Assembly: GCA_038131595.1 (NCBI GenBank)
Contig: JAYPPR010000008.1
Span: forward strand, 1,240,001-1,304,000
Reading direction: 5' to 3'
DNA: 64,000 nucleotides
Source of the DNA: UBA9926 sp038131595
Lineage (GTDB): Bacteria > Pseudomonadota > Gammaproteobacteria > Pseudomonadales > Azotimanducaceae
This document shows, one piece after another, positions 53,704 to 62,279 of the stretch. Under the pieces are notes generated by a model. That model did no database searches. It was not told the DNA's origin and saw only the letters and a list, made by a program, of their open reading frames with translations. How positions within the stretch are numbered: the stretch's first letter is position 1; every line of letters starts with the position of its first letter. The position numbers and the translations under genes are program-made.

Positions 53704-53765
53704 AGGGTCCCCTTTTTTTCTCGTGCCTAGTGATCACGGTTACTTGTCGCCTTAAGGCTTTGCGC

Positions 53766-53930
53766 TCAATTAGGATGGCCGCGCTTAGCCGTTAGCGCTA
53801 AGCGCTTAGAGTAGACCAATTGCCCGCCGCTCTGCATCTTTTGCTGAGGGTGCCAGACCAAGAGCCCCTCATGAACAGGTAAACCCGGTGCGCGCTCGTG
53901 GTGCAGTCCCTTGTAGTGCATTGAATGCAT
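53766..53930 (-). other. 54-codon open frame behind PhyH, possible gene remnant
   Basis: Begins MHSMHYKGLHHERAPG and ends with a stop at 53766-53768; it includes HEGLLVWHPQQKMQSGG. The composition looks protein-like but there is no clear ribosome-binding site and no recognised family. It may be the displaced tail of the frameshifted PhyH protein upstream, a small gene, or chance. Confidence 0.25.
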
Positions 53931-53957
53931 GATGAATGCTGACTACCAGGCGCTCGC

Positions 53958-54919
53958 CTAATGAACCCCTTGGCTCGCCAGAAATTCTGGGGATAGGCTG
54001 GCGTCGGCGGCGTTAATCGCATCGCTCCAATCCCGCCACATATTCTCCTGGGGTGGGTCGAGCCTTTGCTTGTCGAGATCCACATGGTTGTAGTCAAACA
54101 AGAGCGCTTGTCGGATGGAGGCCTCGGTGCCTCGGTGATGGCCCGCCATATGACCTAGCCGGTGATGCCAGAGCACGACGTCGCCCTGGGATCCCCAGCA
54201 ATCGACAGGCTGGATCGAGGACTCAACAGCTTTCACAGCATCCAAGTAAGCCTCTGGATGAATAATGCCTTTGTGGCTGGGCAAGTGTTCATAGAATGGA
54301 ATACGCGCTTGATCGTATTGCATCGGGAAAAGGGGATAAAACTGACGATGACTGCCAGGCCAAACTTTGAAGGCGCCACTATCAGGGGGCAGTCCTCTAG
54401 CAGACATACGGCGCCGAAATGAAAGGGGTGGCCATCTGTATGTAACTGATCAGGCAGGGATGCTGTTTCAGTGTCTGGGAGCGTGGCATAGATCCCGCGA
54501 GCGCCCTCAGTGAGTTGAGGGTCAACCGGTCCCCCGGGCCATGCTGGCCCTGCATGGCCCATCGGCAGGCCATGCTCGGTGGGTGGGCGCACATTGGACT
54601 GCCCTAAGAGCTGTTCTGCCCAGTTCCACATGGGCGCGGTGGTCATTGTTCGTAAAACACTCGGATGGGTGCTGATCGAGCGGTATTGCCATTTGTTCCG
54701 TGACACAACGTAAGTCGCGTCGCTCGAATGGGCGGTCTCGGGAATAGGCCCCCAAGTGTCAGGGCGATCTCGCTCGATACCCTCCGGTGCCGATGTCCAC
54801 ATGAGATCTAGCAGCGCCTCACAATGATCAGCGGATAGAACACTCCGTTTAATCAAATAGCCATACTGTTGCAGCAGTTTTAAGATCGATAGGTCTAAAT
54901 CGTCGAGAGACTTAAACAT
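53958..54919 (-). pseudogene. PhyH (phytanoyl-CoA dioxygenase) family protein, broken by one-base deletion
   Basis: The first frame runs from 54919 and holds DQLHTDGHPFHFGAVCLLEDCP, with the H-x-D iron motif, then turns into unrelated sequence. The second frame, from about 54407, reads PPDSGAFKVWPGSHRQFYP, VLWHHRLGHMAGHH (distal His) and ends EFLASQGVH. A run of five G at 54385-54389 would need six to join them. The joined enzyme of about 320 residues would be an Fe(II)/2-oxoglutarate dioxygenase. This is a homopolymer position, so sequencing error is a serious alternative. It borders the decayed cys region. Confidence 0.75.
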
Positions 54920-54979
54920 AGTTCGTTGTTTAACGCGTTGTTTGAAACAAAATACCTTAAATCGGTCAAATAAAAAAAA

Positions 54980-55002
54980 TATTTCTTCATTTTACAGAAA
55001 TA
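54980..55002. promoter_or_regulatory. AT-rich inverted repeat upstream of cysG remnant
   Basis: TATTTCT-N9-AGAAATA (7-bp perfect arms) in a strongly AT-rich stretch (54930-55040) about 58-80 bp before the cysG start. The position fits the former promoter/operator of the cys operon, for example a CysB-type site, but this is not established. It also lies in the divergent gap to PhyH. Confidence 0.4.
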
Positions 55003-55059
55003 ATATGGCAATAAATAGGAAGAAATTTTATTTTTGGCGCCCTTAATGAGGGGGTGCCA

Positions 55060-56463
55060 TGAATTATTTACCAATCTTCTTCGATCTGAGGGGCCAAGAG
55101 AGTTTCGCTTGCTGGCGCAGGCCCTTGCTGAGGCGAAAATTCGTTTGATTTAAAAAACCCCGCGCTTGTTCATGTGTTTTCGCTCGATGAACCAACGGCG
55201 GCTATTAGTCAGTGGGGGCGAGGGCAAATTGAAATTGAGTCGTAGAGTGGTCGCGGCTCAAGATATTGCTGTGGCATCTATAGTCTATGCCGCACAAATG
55301 AACACCTTTGGCGGATGACCGGGTAGTAGCCTTAGCTCAGCGCATGGGGTCTGGGTTAACGCGGTGGACAGGCAGGCTGATTCAAAATCATTACCCCAGC
55401 GGTCGCTGATCGTGCCTGGTGGTGGTGGCAATTGGTACAGAAGGCTCCGGTCCTGTCCTTGCTCGTTGGCTCAAGGCAAAAATCGAAGCATTGTTGCCTT
55501 CAAATCTCGGCGCAGTAGCAAATTGCGCGCCGCAATCGCAACCTCGCGAAGCAAGTGCCGGTTGGTAAAGCACGTCGGACATTCTGGCAATCATTGTCAA
55601 ACTACCCTGATTCGCCTGCTCTGATCAATCAATCAAAGGAAACACTTGATGCTCATTTGAGTACGATCTTGGATCAAAGTGTTTCTCAGAACTCGGGCTT
55701 TGGTCGAGTCGACTTTGTTGGAGCGGGACCAGGTGATGCTGATCTGATCACCGTGAAGGATCGAGGGTTCTGCATGACGATGTCATTGTTCACGATCGTT
55801 TGGTCGGCCAGGGTGTATTAGATCTCGCGCGGCGGGAAGCCCTCATCATTGATGTAGGAAAAAAAGGATTTGGTGTAGCAACGAACCAGAAGAAATTAAT
55901 TCGCTTATCGTATTCAGGCCAAAGATGGAAGACATGTCGTTCGACTCAAAGAGGCGATCCATCCGTATTCGGCAGGTTAGATGAGGAAATCGATGCTTGT
56001 CGAGTCCACGGAATTCACTGGCAAGTCATCCCTGGAATCACAGCCGCATCCGCAGCTAGCGCTTCGCTAGGGCGCTCTCTTAGCAGGCGCCAACGCAATA
56101 CAGATTACTTTCCTAACAGGCCACAGTGTGAAAGGTTTTGCTGAATACGAGTGGCAGCGGCTTTCAGAATCTGGTCGTGTGATTGCAATTTATATGGGAC
56201 GGCGCTCTGCGCAGTTTTTGCAGAGTCGATTGTTGATGTTTGGCGCAGACCCAAAGACGCCAGTCCAATGCCTAACTGATGTCAGCCTACCCACTGAAAG
56301 CCATTTCTGACACTCAGATGACTTCTGCTCAGCAGCCGCAGGAGACAACATCTGACCATCCTTTGCTGATGTTGCTCGGCCTTGAGGGTTCAGTCCGAAA
56401 GAGAGAAGAGCCGACTCAGAGCGCTACACATCTGCTAAAGGTGACAGCGGAGGTTCAACATGA
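55060..56463 (+). pseudogene. cysG: siroheme synthase CysG, heavily decayed
   Basis: The remnant opens MNYLPIFFDLRG, the family start, but the following GxGxxG NAD site is deleted and stops occur at 55150 and 55243. Pieces continue in different frames: VLARWLKAKIEALLPSNLG (near 55460-55515), QVPVGKARRTFWQSLS, VDFVGAGPGDADLIT (SUMT N-terminus, near 55710-55755), GVLDLARREALIIDVGKK, RGDPSVFGRLDEEIDACR, QVIPGITAASA, FLTGHSVKGFAEYEW and IYMGRRSAQFLQSRLL. At least seven frame changes are needed, so this is true decay, not one error. Both the dehydrogenase/ferrochelatase and the methyltransferase halves are recognisable. Confidence 0.88.
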
Positions 56464-56793
56464 TTGCCTAAAACACCTGTCATCTTAACTGCAAATGATT
56501 TACGGTCCGGCGAGGTGGTTTATTGGTCCGCACAAATAGGCTGGCAAGCGACCATCGATCTCGCAGAGATCTTCACAGACATCAGTGTTGCGCAAGCACG
56601 TGTTAGCGAAAACGATGACCCGCTCCGAATTGTAGGGCCTTACCTTGCCAGCGTTCGAATCGATAATGGCCGAATTGTGCCCGGCCATTATCGCGAGGAA
56701 TTTCGAAATGTCCGGCCCGACAAATTACTTTCATGGAAAACAGGAGAGCCGTTGACATGTATAAATATGATGATTTTGATCAAGGCTTTCTAG
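56464..56793 (+). CDS. DUF2849 protein of the cys operon
   Basis: 109 residues in one open frame. TPVILTANDLRSGEVVYW at the start, then IVGPYLASVRIDNGRIVPGHYREEFRNVRPDKLL (given in part as the family pattern P-Y-L and H-Y-R-E). DUF2849 is a small protein typically encoded between cysG and cysI. It starts at TTG 56464 unless one base is missing after the ATG at 56459, which could be another lesion. Its 3' end overlaps the cysI start by 37 bp. It is the least damaged gene of the locus, possibly only because it is short; with its partners broken it is unlikely to be useful. Confidence 0.65.
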   Translation: MPKTPVILTANDLRSGEVVYWSAQIGWQATIDLAEIFTDISVAQARVSENDDPLRIVGPYLASVRIDNGRIVPGHYREEFRNVRPDKLLSWKTGEPLTCINMMILIKAF

Positions 56794-58425
56794 AGGCGAG
56801 GAACGCGCAGTTTCGTCAGCAGGTCGCGCGACGGTTGTCGGGTGCATTGACGGAGGATGAGTTTCGCCCGTTGCGCCTTATGAATGGGGTTTATTTGCAA
56901 CTACACGCATATATGTTGCGGGTAGCTATCCCCTATGGATCCTTGAACAGTAAACAAATGCTTGGACTAGCGGATATCGCGGATCGCTGGGATAAAGGTT
57001 ACGGTCATTTCACCACCAGACAGAATATCCAGTTCAATTGGCCCGAGTTAGTGGACATACCTGACATTCTCGACTCGCTCGCTGAATTGCGGATGCATGC
57101 GATTCAAACAAGCGGCAACACCATCAGGAACGTTACCGGCGACCACCGCAGGTGCGGCGCCGGATGAGGTTGCTGACCCAAGGCCCTATGCCGAACTCAT
57201 CCGGCAATGGTCGACTGATCACCCGGAATTTCAGTTCTTACCACGGAAATTCAAGATAGCGGTGTCCGGCAGCGATAAGGATCGCACAGTTCTGGCGGCC
57301 CACGATATAGGTTTGCAGATTAGGCAAGGGAACGAAGGATTAGTGTTTAAAGTGCTCGTTGGGGGAGGGTTGGGTCGAACACCAATTTTGGCGAAAACGC
57401 TGACCGAAGATTTGCCGGAACGAGAACTGTTGACTTATCTAGAGGCAATACTTCATGCATACAATCTTCTCGGACGACGGGATAATAAATACAAGGCGAG
57501 AATCAAGATTCTTGTCAAAGAGCACGGGATAGATGTCTTCAGACAAGAGGTAGAGGCTGCTTACAATCGATTGCAAAACAGTCATCCCTATCAGAGTCGC
57601 GAAGCGCTGGAACGAATTAACATCGTTTTACGACCCCAGATTGATCGAGGTGAGTGATGCCGACTATTACTCAGCAATTGATAGCGATGCAGGGTTCCGT
57701 GAGTGGGTTGACCGCAATGTGGCACCGCACCGTCGTCTGAGATATGCGTCGGTCACTGTAAGTCTTAAACGCCATGGTGAGACGCCTGGTGATGCAACGT
57801 CGGCACAGATGCGCACGCTCGCTGAGATAGCGCTGCGCTGGTGTCATGACGAACTGCGAGTCTCCCATGAGCAGAATATCATCTTGCCCCATGTCCCCGT
57901 TGGATATCTCCATCAGGTCTACAAAATGCTTAGTGAGGCTGGTTTAGCGACGTCCAATGCGGGTCTGGTTTCTGATCTTATTGCTTGTCCAGGTATGGAC
58001 TACTGCACTTTAGCTACTGCACGTTCTATCCCGATCGCGACAGCATTAAGTCTGAGATTCAAGGAGCTAGATCTTGAACGAACGATAGGAGACTTGAAGA
58101 TTAAGATTTCGGGTTGCATAAATGCTTGTGGCCACCACCACGTTGGCCATATCGGAATTTTAGGGATGGATAGAGGGGGTAAGGAAAGTTACCAAATTAC
58201 CCTCGGAGGCGATGCTGAACTGAAGCAGCGCCTCGGAGGAAAACTGGTCGGGATTTGGTTTAGAGGAGATCGTTCCGGCAATCGAAGCGCTATTACGCCT
58301 CGTACTTCAGACTTCGCTCGGATGATAGCGAGCGGTTTATCGATGCGTACAGACGATTAGGCCCTGCGCCTTTTCTGAAGGCGCTTTACGGTGAGGAATT
58401 TGGGGCGACCAGTGATGTGGCTTGA
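56757..58425 (+). pseudogene. cysI: siroheme sulfite reductase hemoprotein CysI, frameshifted
   Basis: Starts at ATG 56757 with AGGAGAG upstream. MYKYDDFDQGFLEARNAQFR and DKGYGHFTTRQNIQFNWPEL match the N-terminus of alpha/gamma-proteobacterial CysI. The frame changes near 57145 (AGAAPDEVADPRPYAEL follows), near 57630 and again near 58265 and 58318, where the tail EEIVPAIEALLRLVLQTSLG and RFIDAYRRLGPAPFLKALYG appear in other frames. All four Cys for the [4Fe-4S]-siroheme centre survive in CPGMDYC and SGCINACGHHH. Selection on amino-acid sequence was recent or the frames were lost recently; at least four lesions argue against a single error. Confidence 0.88.
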
Positions 58426-58887
58426 AGATCACGTTGCATTAGCTCTGCTCCTTAATGAAGAGTACGCAAATCCACCCACGGAGCTAGTCATCGAGGCGTT
58501 GCAATATGCCGAGCGAATTGGGCGGACAGCGATAGTCTCTAGCTTCGAGCAGATAGTGCAGTGCTACTGCATATGGTTTCGGAGATATACTCCCGAGCAG
58601 CAATTATCTTTATCGACACCGGCTTCCATTTTTCTGAAACGCTGACTTATCGTGATCATGTGGTCGAGCGTTTTGGTCTTGAGAATGTCAGGAGTGTGAG
58701 GATCGATCCGCTGACCACAAAGCGCGAGGATCGATGGGGTCAGCTGCATCGAACCGAGCCAGATAGGTGTTGCGAGCTGAGGAAGGTCGAGGTTTTGAAT
58801 CGTGCTCTTGAGCCCTTCGGCGCCTGGTGTTCTGGACAAAAGCAGCATCAAAGCGAATCTCGAGAAGCATCGAATTATTTGAAGTGA
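58415..58887 (+). pseudogene. cysH: phosphoadenylyl-sulfate reductase CysH, frameshifted and truncated
   Basis: ATG 58415 overlaps the end of the former cysI. RTAIVSSF is followed, after a frame change near 58548, by SAVLLHMVSEIYSRAAIIFIDTG, FSETLTYRDHV, RIDPLTTKREDRWG and CCELRKVEVLNRALEPFGAW, the PAPS/APS reductase core, including the Cys-Cys pair of the APS-reducing type. The frame ends at 58887 after about 150 residues of core; the C-terminal third including the second cysteine pair and catalytic Cys is missing, and the opposite-strand amidohydrolase ends at 58875. The DUF934 gene usual next to it is absent. Confidence 0.85.
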
Positions 58888-60563
58888 ACAAAGGTATTTA
58901 AGTAGCCCTCCGCGGACTGCAAAATCCGCGAGCCACCGGCGGGCAAGTCGTGATTGACGGACAAGGGTCCGAGCTTCAGGCGGCTAAGGTCAAACAGATT
59001 GATGTCGGCGCGTTTCCCCACTTCCAAACTCCCTCGGTCAGTCAGGCCAAAGAGCTCGGCGTTGGTGTGGGTTTGCTTTTGAACGAGTAGTTCAATGGGG
59101 AACCGGCGGCCTTTTGCTCGGTCCCTCGCCCAATGAGTCAGCTGATAGGTCGGGCCCACAGCGTCGAAAATGAGATTCACATGCGCGCCTGCGTCCGATA
59201 ATCCGATGGTGGTATGTGGATGCTCAATCATGGTTTCCATGACACTGAAGGTGCCATCAACAAAATTAGCGCCCAACAAAATAGCAAACTGATCACCCTC
59301 TCCACCGACGAGGTAGTCATACATCACTTCGGCAATGTCGACGCCCTCTGCTGCCGCGCGGGCACCGAGAGACTCACTCGGATCTGGCTCGTAATTGATG
59401 GGCATCGTGATGGGGAACATCGCTGGTGCGGCTGCTGCCAGGAGGCCATATACATTAGCCATGACGCCGGGTTGATCGGGTGGCACGTCTTCATCGCTCA
59501 AGATCGCCGCACGAACATCGCTTTGACGCATGGCATTTAACTTCTCTGCAAAGGGGAGGTGCTCAAGGCTTAAGTAGGTCTTGCGTCGCATAAACATGTG
59601 GTAAGACTGAAGGCTTGTAACAAAACCGATGGGTCTCGTTGCGATTTGCGGAACGATGTTAAGGCCTTGGTTCTGTGCCTGCTCGACAAGATCAAGGCAG
59701 TTGCGCCATTGATCGGGCCGACTGCCATTTTGCGCAAGGGTGAACGTGCATTTGACGCCACAGGTGCGCGCAATGTCTGTAAATAGCTCAACCTCTTGCT
59801 CAGTTGTCCAATGTTCTGGACCAGCAATATCCCCGACCACGCCTGCGGGTACCGCTTGAAATAAACCGCGGCCGGCGGCTTTGATGGCATGCCCGATGGT
59901 CAGTAGTTCTTCTTTTTCAGCGAAGGTCCCAGGAATGGGTTCGCCTAAAACGGATCGATGCCCAATGGTGCGGCTGGTGGAAAAACCGAGTGCCCCTGCC
60001 TCTAGCGCACCTTGCACAATGGCTGCCATGGCGGATAGGTCCTCGGCGGTTGCATCTTCATGCCGAAGCGCTCGCTCGCCCATGACGTAGTTCCGAACGG
60101 CGCTGTGCGGGACTTGGGTGCCGATATCAAGGGTGTACGCTCGAGTGCCGAGATAATCAATGTACTCAGGGAATGTTTCCCAACGGCCCCATTCAATTCC
60201 TTCGTAGAGGGCAGTGCCCGGAATGTCCTCAACGCCCTCCATGAGCTCGATCATGCGTTGCTCGCCTCCTGGCGGGCAGGGGGCGAAACCGACCCCGCAA
60301 TTTCCCATGACGACACTGGTTACACCGTGGCTGAACGATGGGTCCATGACATCATCCCAACTGACCTGGCCGTCATAATGGGTGTGCACGTCGACCCATC
60401 CGGGTGCAGCGTAAGCTCCCTCAGCGTTAATGGTCTCTTTGGCTTGACCAGAAATGGTGCCGATCTCTGCGATCACGCCATCTTTGATGGCAAGATCGCC
60501 GGCCTTGGGCGCGCCGCCTAGTCCATCGACCAGCGTGGCGTTTTTGATGAGGTAATCGAACAT
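58875..60563 (-). CDS. N-acyl-D-amino-acid deacylase / D-aminoacylase-like amidohydrolase
   Basis: 562 residues from the ATG at 60563 (GGAGC upstream); the frame is open to 60707 but without protein character. Amidohydrolase motifs in order: FDYLIKNATLVDGLGG, AAPGWVDVHTHYDGQ (H-x-H metal site), VVMGNCGVGFAPC with the Cys seen in D-aminoacylases, ALGFSTSRTIGHRS, GLSDAGAHVN (metal Asp) and KRADINLFDLSRL. It would hydrolyse N-acyl or cyclic amide bonds. It is intact although its 3' end meets the truncated cysH remnant, so the junction may be the edge of the deletion. Confidence 0.88.
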   Translation of the reverse strand: MFDYLIKNATLVDGLGGAPKAGDLAIKDGVIAEIGTISGQAKETINAEGAYAAPGWVDVHTHYDGQVSWDDVMDPSFSHGVTSVVMGNCGVGFAPCPPGGEQRMIELMEGVEDIPGTALYEGIEWGRWETFPEYIDYLGTRAYTLDIGTQVPHSAVRNYVMGERALRHEDATAEDLSAMAAIVQGALEAGALGFSTSRTIGHRSVLGEPIPGTFAEKEELLTIGHAIKAAGRGLFQAVPAGVVGDIAGPEHWTTEQEVELFTDIARTCGVKCTFTLAQNGSRPDQWRNCLDLVEQAQNQGLNIVPQIATRPIGFVTSLQSYHMFMRRKTYLSLEHLPFAEKLNAMRQSDVRAAILSDEDVPPDQPGVMANVYGLLAAAAPAMFPITMPINYEPDPSESLGARAAAEGVDIAEVMYDYLVGGEGDQFAILLGANFVDGTFSVMETMIEHPHTTIGLSDAGAHVNLIFDAVGPTYQLTHWARDRAKGRRFPIELLVQKQTHTNAELFGLTDRGSLEVGKRADINLFDLSRLKLGPLSVNHDLPAGGSRILQSAEGYLNTFVHFK

Positions 60564-60968
60564 AGGGTGCTCCGTGGGCGGTCTAATCCTAGTCAATGGA
60601 GAGTACTTGGTTGTCGTCAGCGTGCCAATACGGGGCGCAGTGGGCCGCGAGCCTCGTGCTGCGGCGGTAGCGACCCGCCTCAAATGGGAAATCCTGGATC
60701 GGGTCACGCGGCTCGGTCGCAGACCCGGTTTGGTACCAATGGTTCTTAAGCAGTGTTTCCACCTGGGGTTTTCCCTGCAATCTCTTTTTTTTAGCGCGCG
60801 TTTTGAGAAGCGCTCTTTATGGGGCGTTTCTTCCGAAGTATCGAGCTAAATTCTTTCAGGACCATCGATTGTTTCCGGCAGCGAACGTCCTCATCCTGTC
60901 ATCGGGAGGAATGATTTACCCCTCGTTCTTGTGGCTAGGCTACACTCAAGTGCTCGAACAGCAGCTAA
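60564..60968. other. divergent gene-free region
   Basis: 405 bp between the amidohydrolase (minus) and the MFS gene (plus). A CTTTTTTTTAGCGCGCG stretch near 60784 is notable, but no terminator stem or promoter can be drawn. Short plus-strand frames are not convincing. Confidence 0.35.
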
Positions 60969-62240
60969 ATGATGGCTAGCCCCATGTCCCTTCGGCAGCG
61001 GTACTTACAACTTGCGTTAATCAGCGTTGCCGGTGGCGCGATCTACCCACTGGTGTATATGCGGCAGAATTTTGAGCTAAGCATGCTCGAGGCATTCGGC
61101 ATCAGCGCTGCTGAGTTGCAGTCCTGCTATGCATTACTTGGTGTGCTGTTTGTACTGACCTACTTGCCGAGTGGTTGGTTAGCGGACCGCTTTCGGCTTC
61201 GCTATCTCATTGCCGGTTCACTAATAGCGACTGGGCTGATCGGAATCTGGTTTGCGACCTTCCCGCCGCTCGGTCAGGTTCGATTGATTTTTATCGGTTG
61301 GGGCCTCTCATCTGGGCTCACCTTTTGGGCAGCCATGATTAAAGCCGTGTCGCTGATTGCGCCGCTATCGGCTCAGGGAAGATTCTTCGGGTGGCTCGAG
61401 GGCGGCAGAGGCGCGGTTGAAGCGCTTCTCGCGTCCTTGGCAGTCGGACTGTTTGCGCTGCTCCTGGCGCGATCGGAGATGCTCGTTGGTTCGGCGCTCC
61501 AGGTCGTGATTTGGCTTTATGCTGGGTTTTCCATAGCCGTCGCCTGGCCAGTCCTCAACTGGCTGAATGACGACGAAGCGCCTTCCTCGCAGTCGACGAA
61601 AGAGAAGGTGGCGCCGCGCGCGTTGATGGCTGACCTTGGCCTGCTAGCCCGTAACCCTAGTTTGTGGTTAGCCGGCCTGGTGATGTTGTCGGGTTATCAA
61701 CTGTTTTGGACGACCTACAGTTTTTCCGCGTTCATCCAAATTGCGCTGGGTCTATCGGCGCTCAGCGCCGGCGCGATCACCGTTGGTAGGCTTTGGATGC
61801 GGCCTATCGGTGCCATTGTCGCGGGTTATCTAAGTGATTGGACGAGCCGCCAATTGGTCCTGGCAGCGCTCCTTATCTTGGGCGCGACGCTGCTACTTTT
61901 GTTCGGTGGGTTAGGCATCTCTTGGTCTGGGGCGCCGGTCGTCGGGTTGGTCCTCGTGATCGGCTTAATTACGTATGGCGCGCGCGGGGTGTTCTGGGCG
62001 ACGTTGGCAGATTGCGATGTACCTGACCGCGTCAAAGGACTCGCCATCGGGAGCCTTAGTCTGATTTGCTACGCGCCGGATGTGATTCAGCCCTTGATCG
62101 AGGCGAGCCTCCTTGGCGACTCGCCAAGCGCAGGCGGCTATCAATCGTATTATCGGTGGGCGGCCATGGTTGCGCTGCTCGGTTCAGGGCTCGCGCTTTG
62201 GCTACACCAAAGGGTTCAAGGCAGGCAACCTGATCTTTAA
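60969..62240 (+). CDS. MFS transporter
   Basis: 423 residues with about 12 membrane segments. The first-half motif LPSGWLADRFRLRYLIAGS matches the G-x-L-a-D-r-x-G-r-r MFS loop, and the second half has GAIVAGYLSDWTSRQLVL as its repeat. The N-terminal ATG pair has no strong ribosome-binding site; the later Met6 is the alternative. It resembles small-molecule or organic-acid MFS carriers. It converges on the CaiB gene (39-bp gap). Confidence 0.8.
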   Translation: MMASPMSLRQRYLQLALISVAGGAIYPLVYMRQNFELSMLEAFGISAAELQSCYALLGVLFVLTYLPSGWLADRFRLRYLIAGSLIATGLIGIWFATFPPLGQVRLIFIGWGLSSGLTFWAAMIKAVSLIAPLSAQGRFFGWLEGGRGAVEALLASLAVGLFALLLARSEMLVGSALQVVIWLYAGFSIAVAWPVLNWLNDDEAPSSQSTKEKVAPRALMADLGLLARNPSLWLAGLVMLSGYQLFWTTYSFSAFIQIALGLSALSAGAITVGRLWMRPIGAIVAGYLSDWTSRQLVLAALLILGATLLLLFGGLGISWSGAPVVGLVLVIGLITYGARGVFWATLADCDVPDRVKGLAIGSLSLICYAPDVIQPLIEASLLGDSPSAGGYQSYYRWAAMVALLGSGLALWLHQRVQGRQPDL

Positions 62241-62279
62241 GCGCTCGCTATCGAGGGACGCGCTGACATGGCTTCAGCG

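Noticed and set aside
60564..60707. 48-residue N-terminal extension of the amidohydrolase
   Set aside because: Arg/Thr-rich without family similarity; the family starts at FDYLIKNATLVDG, next to an ATG with GGAGC upstream.
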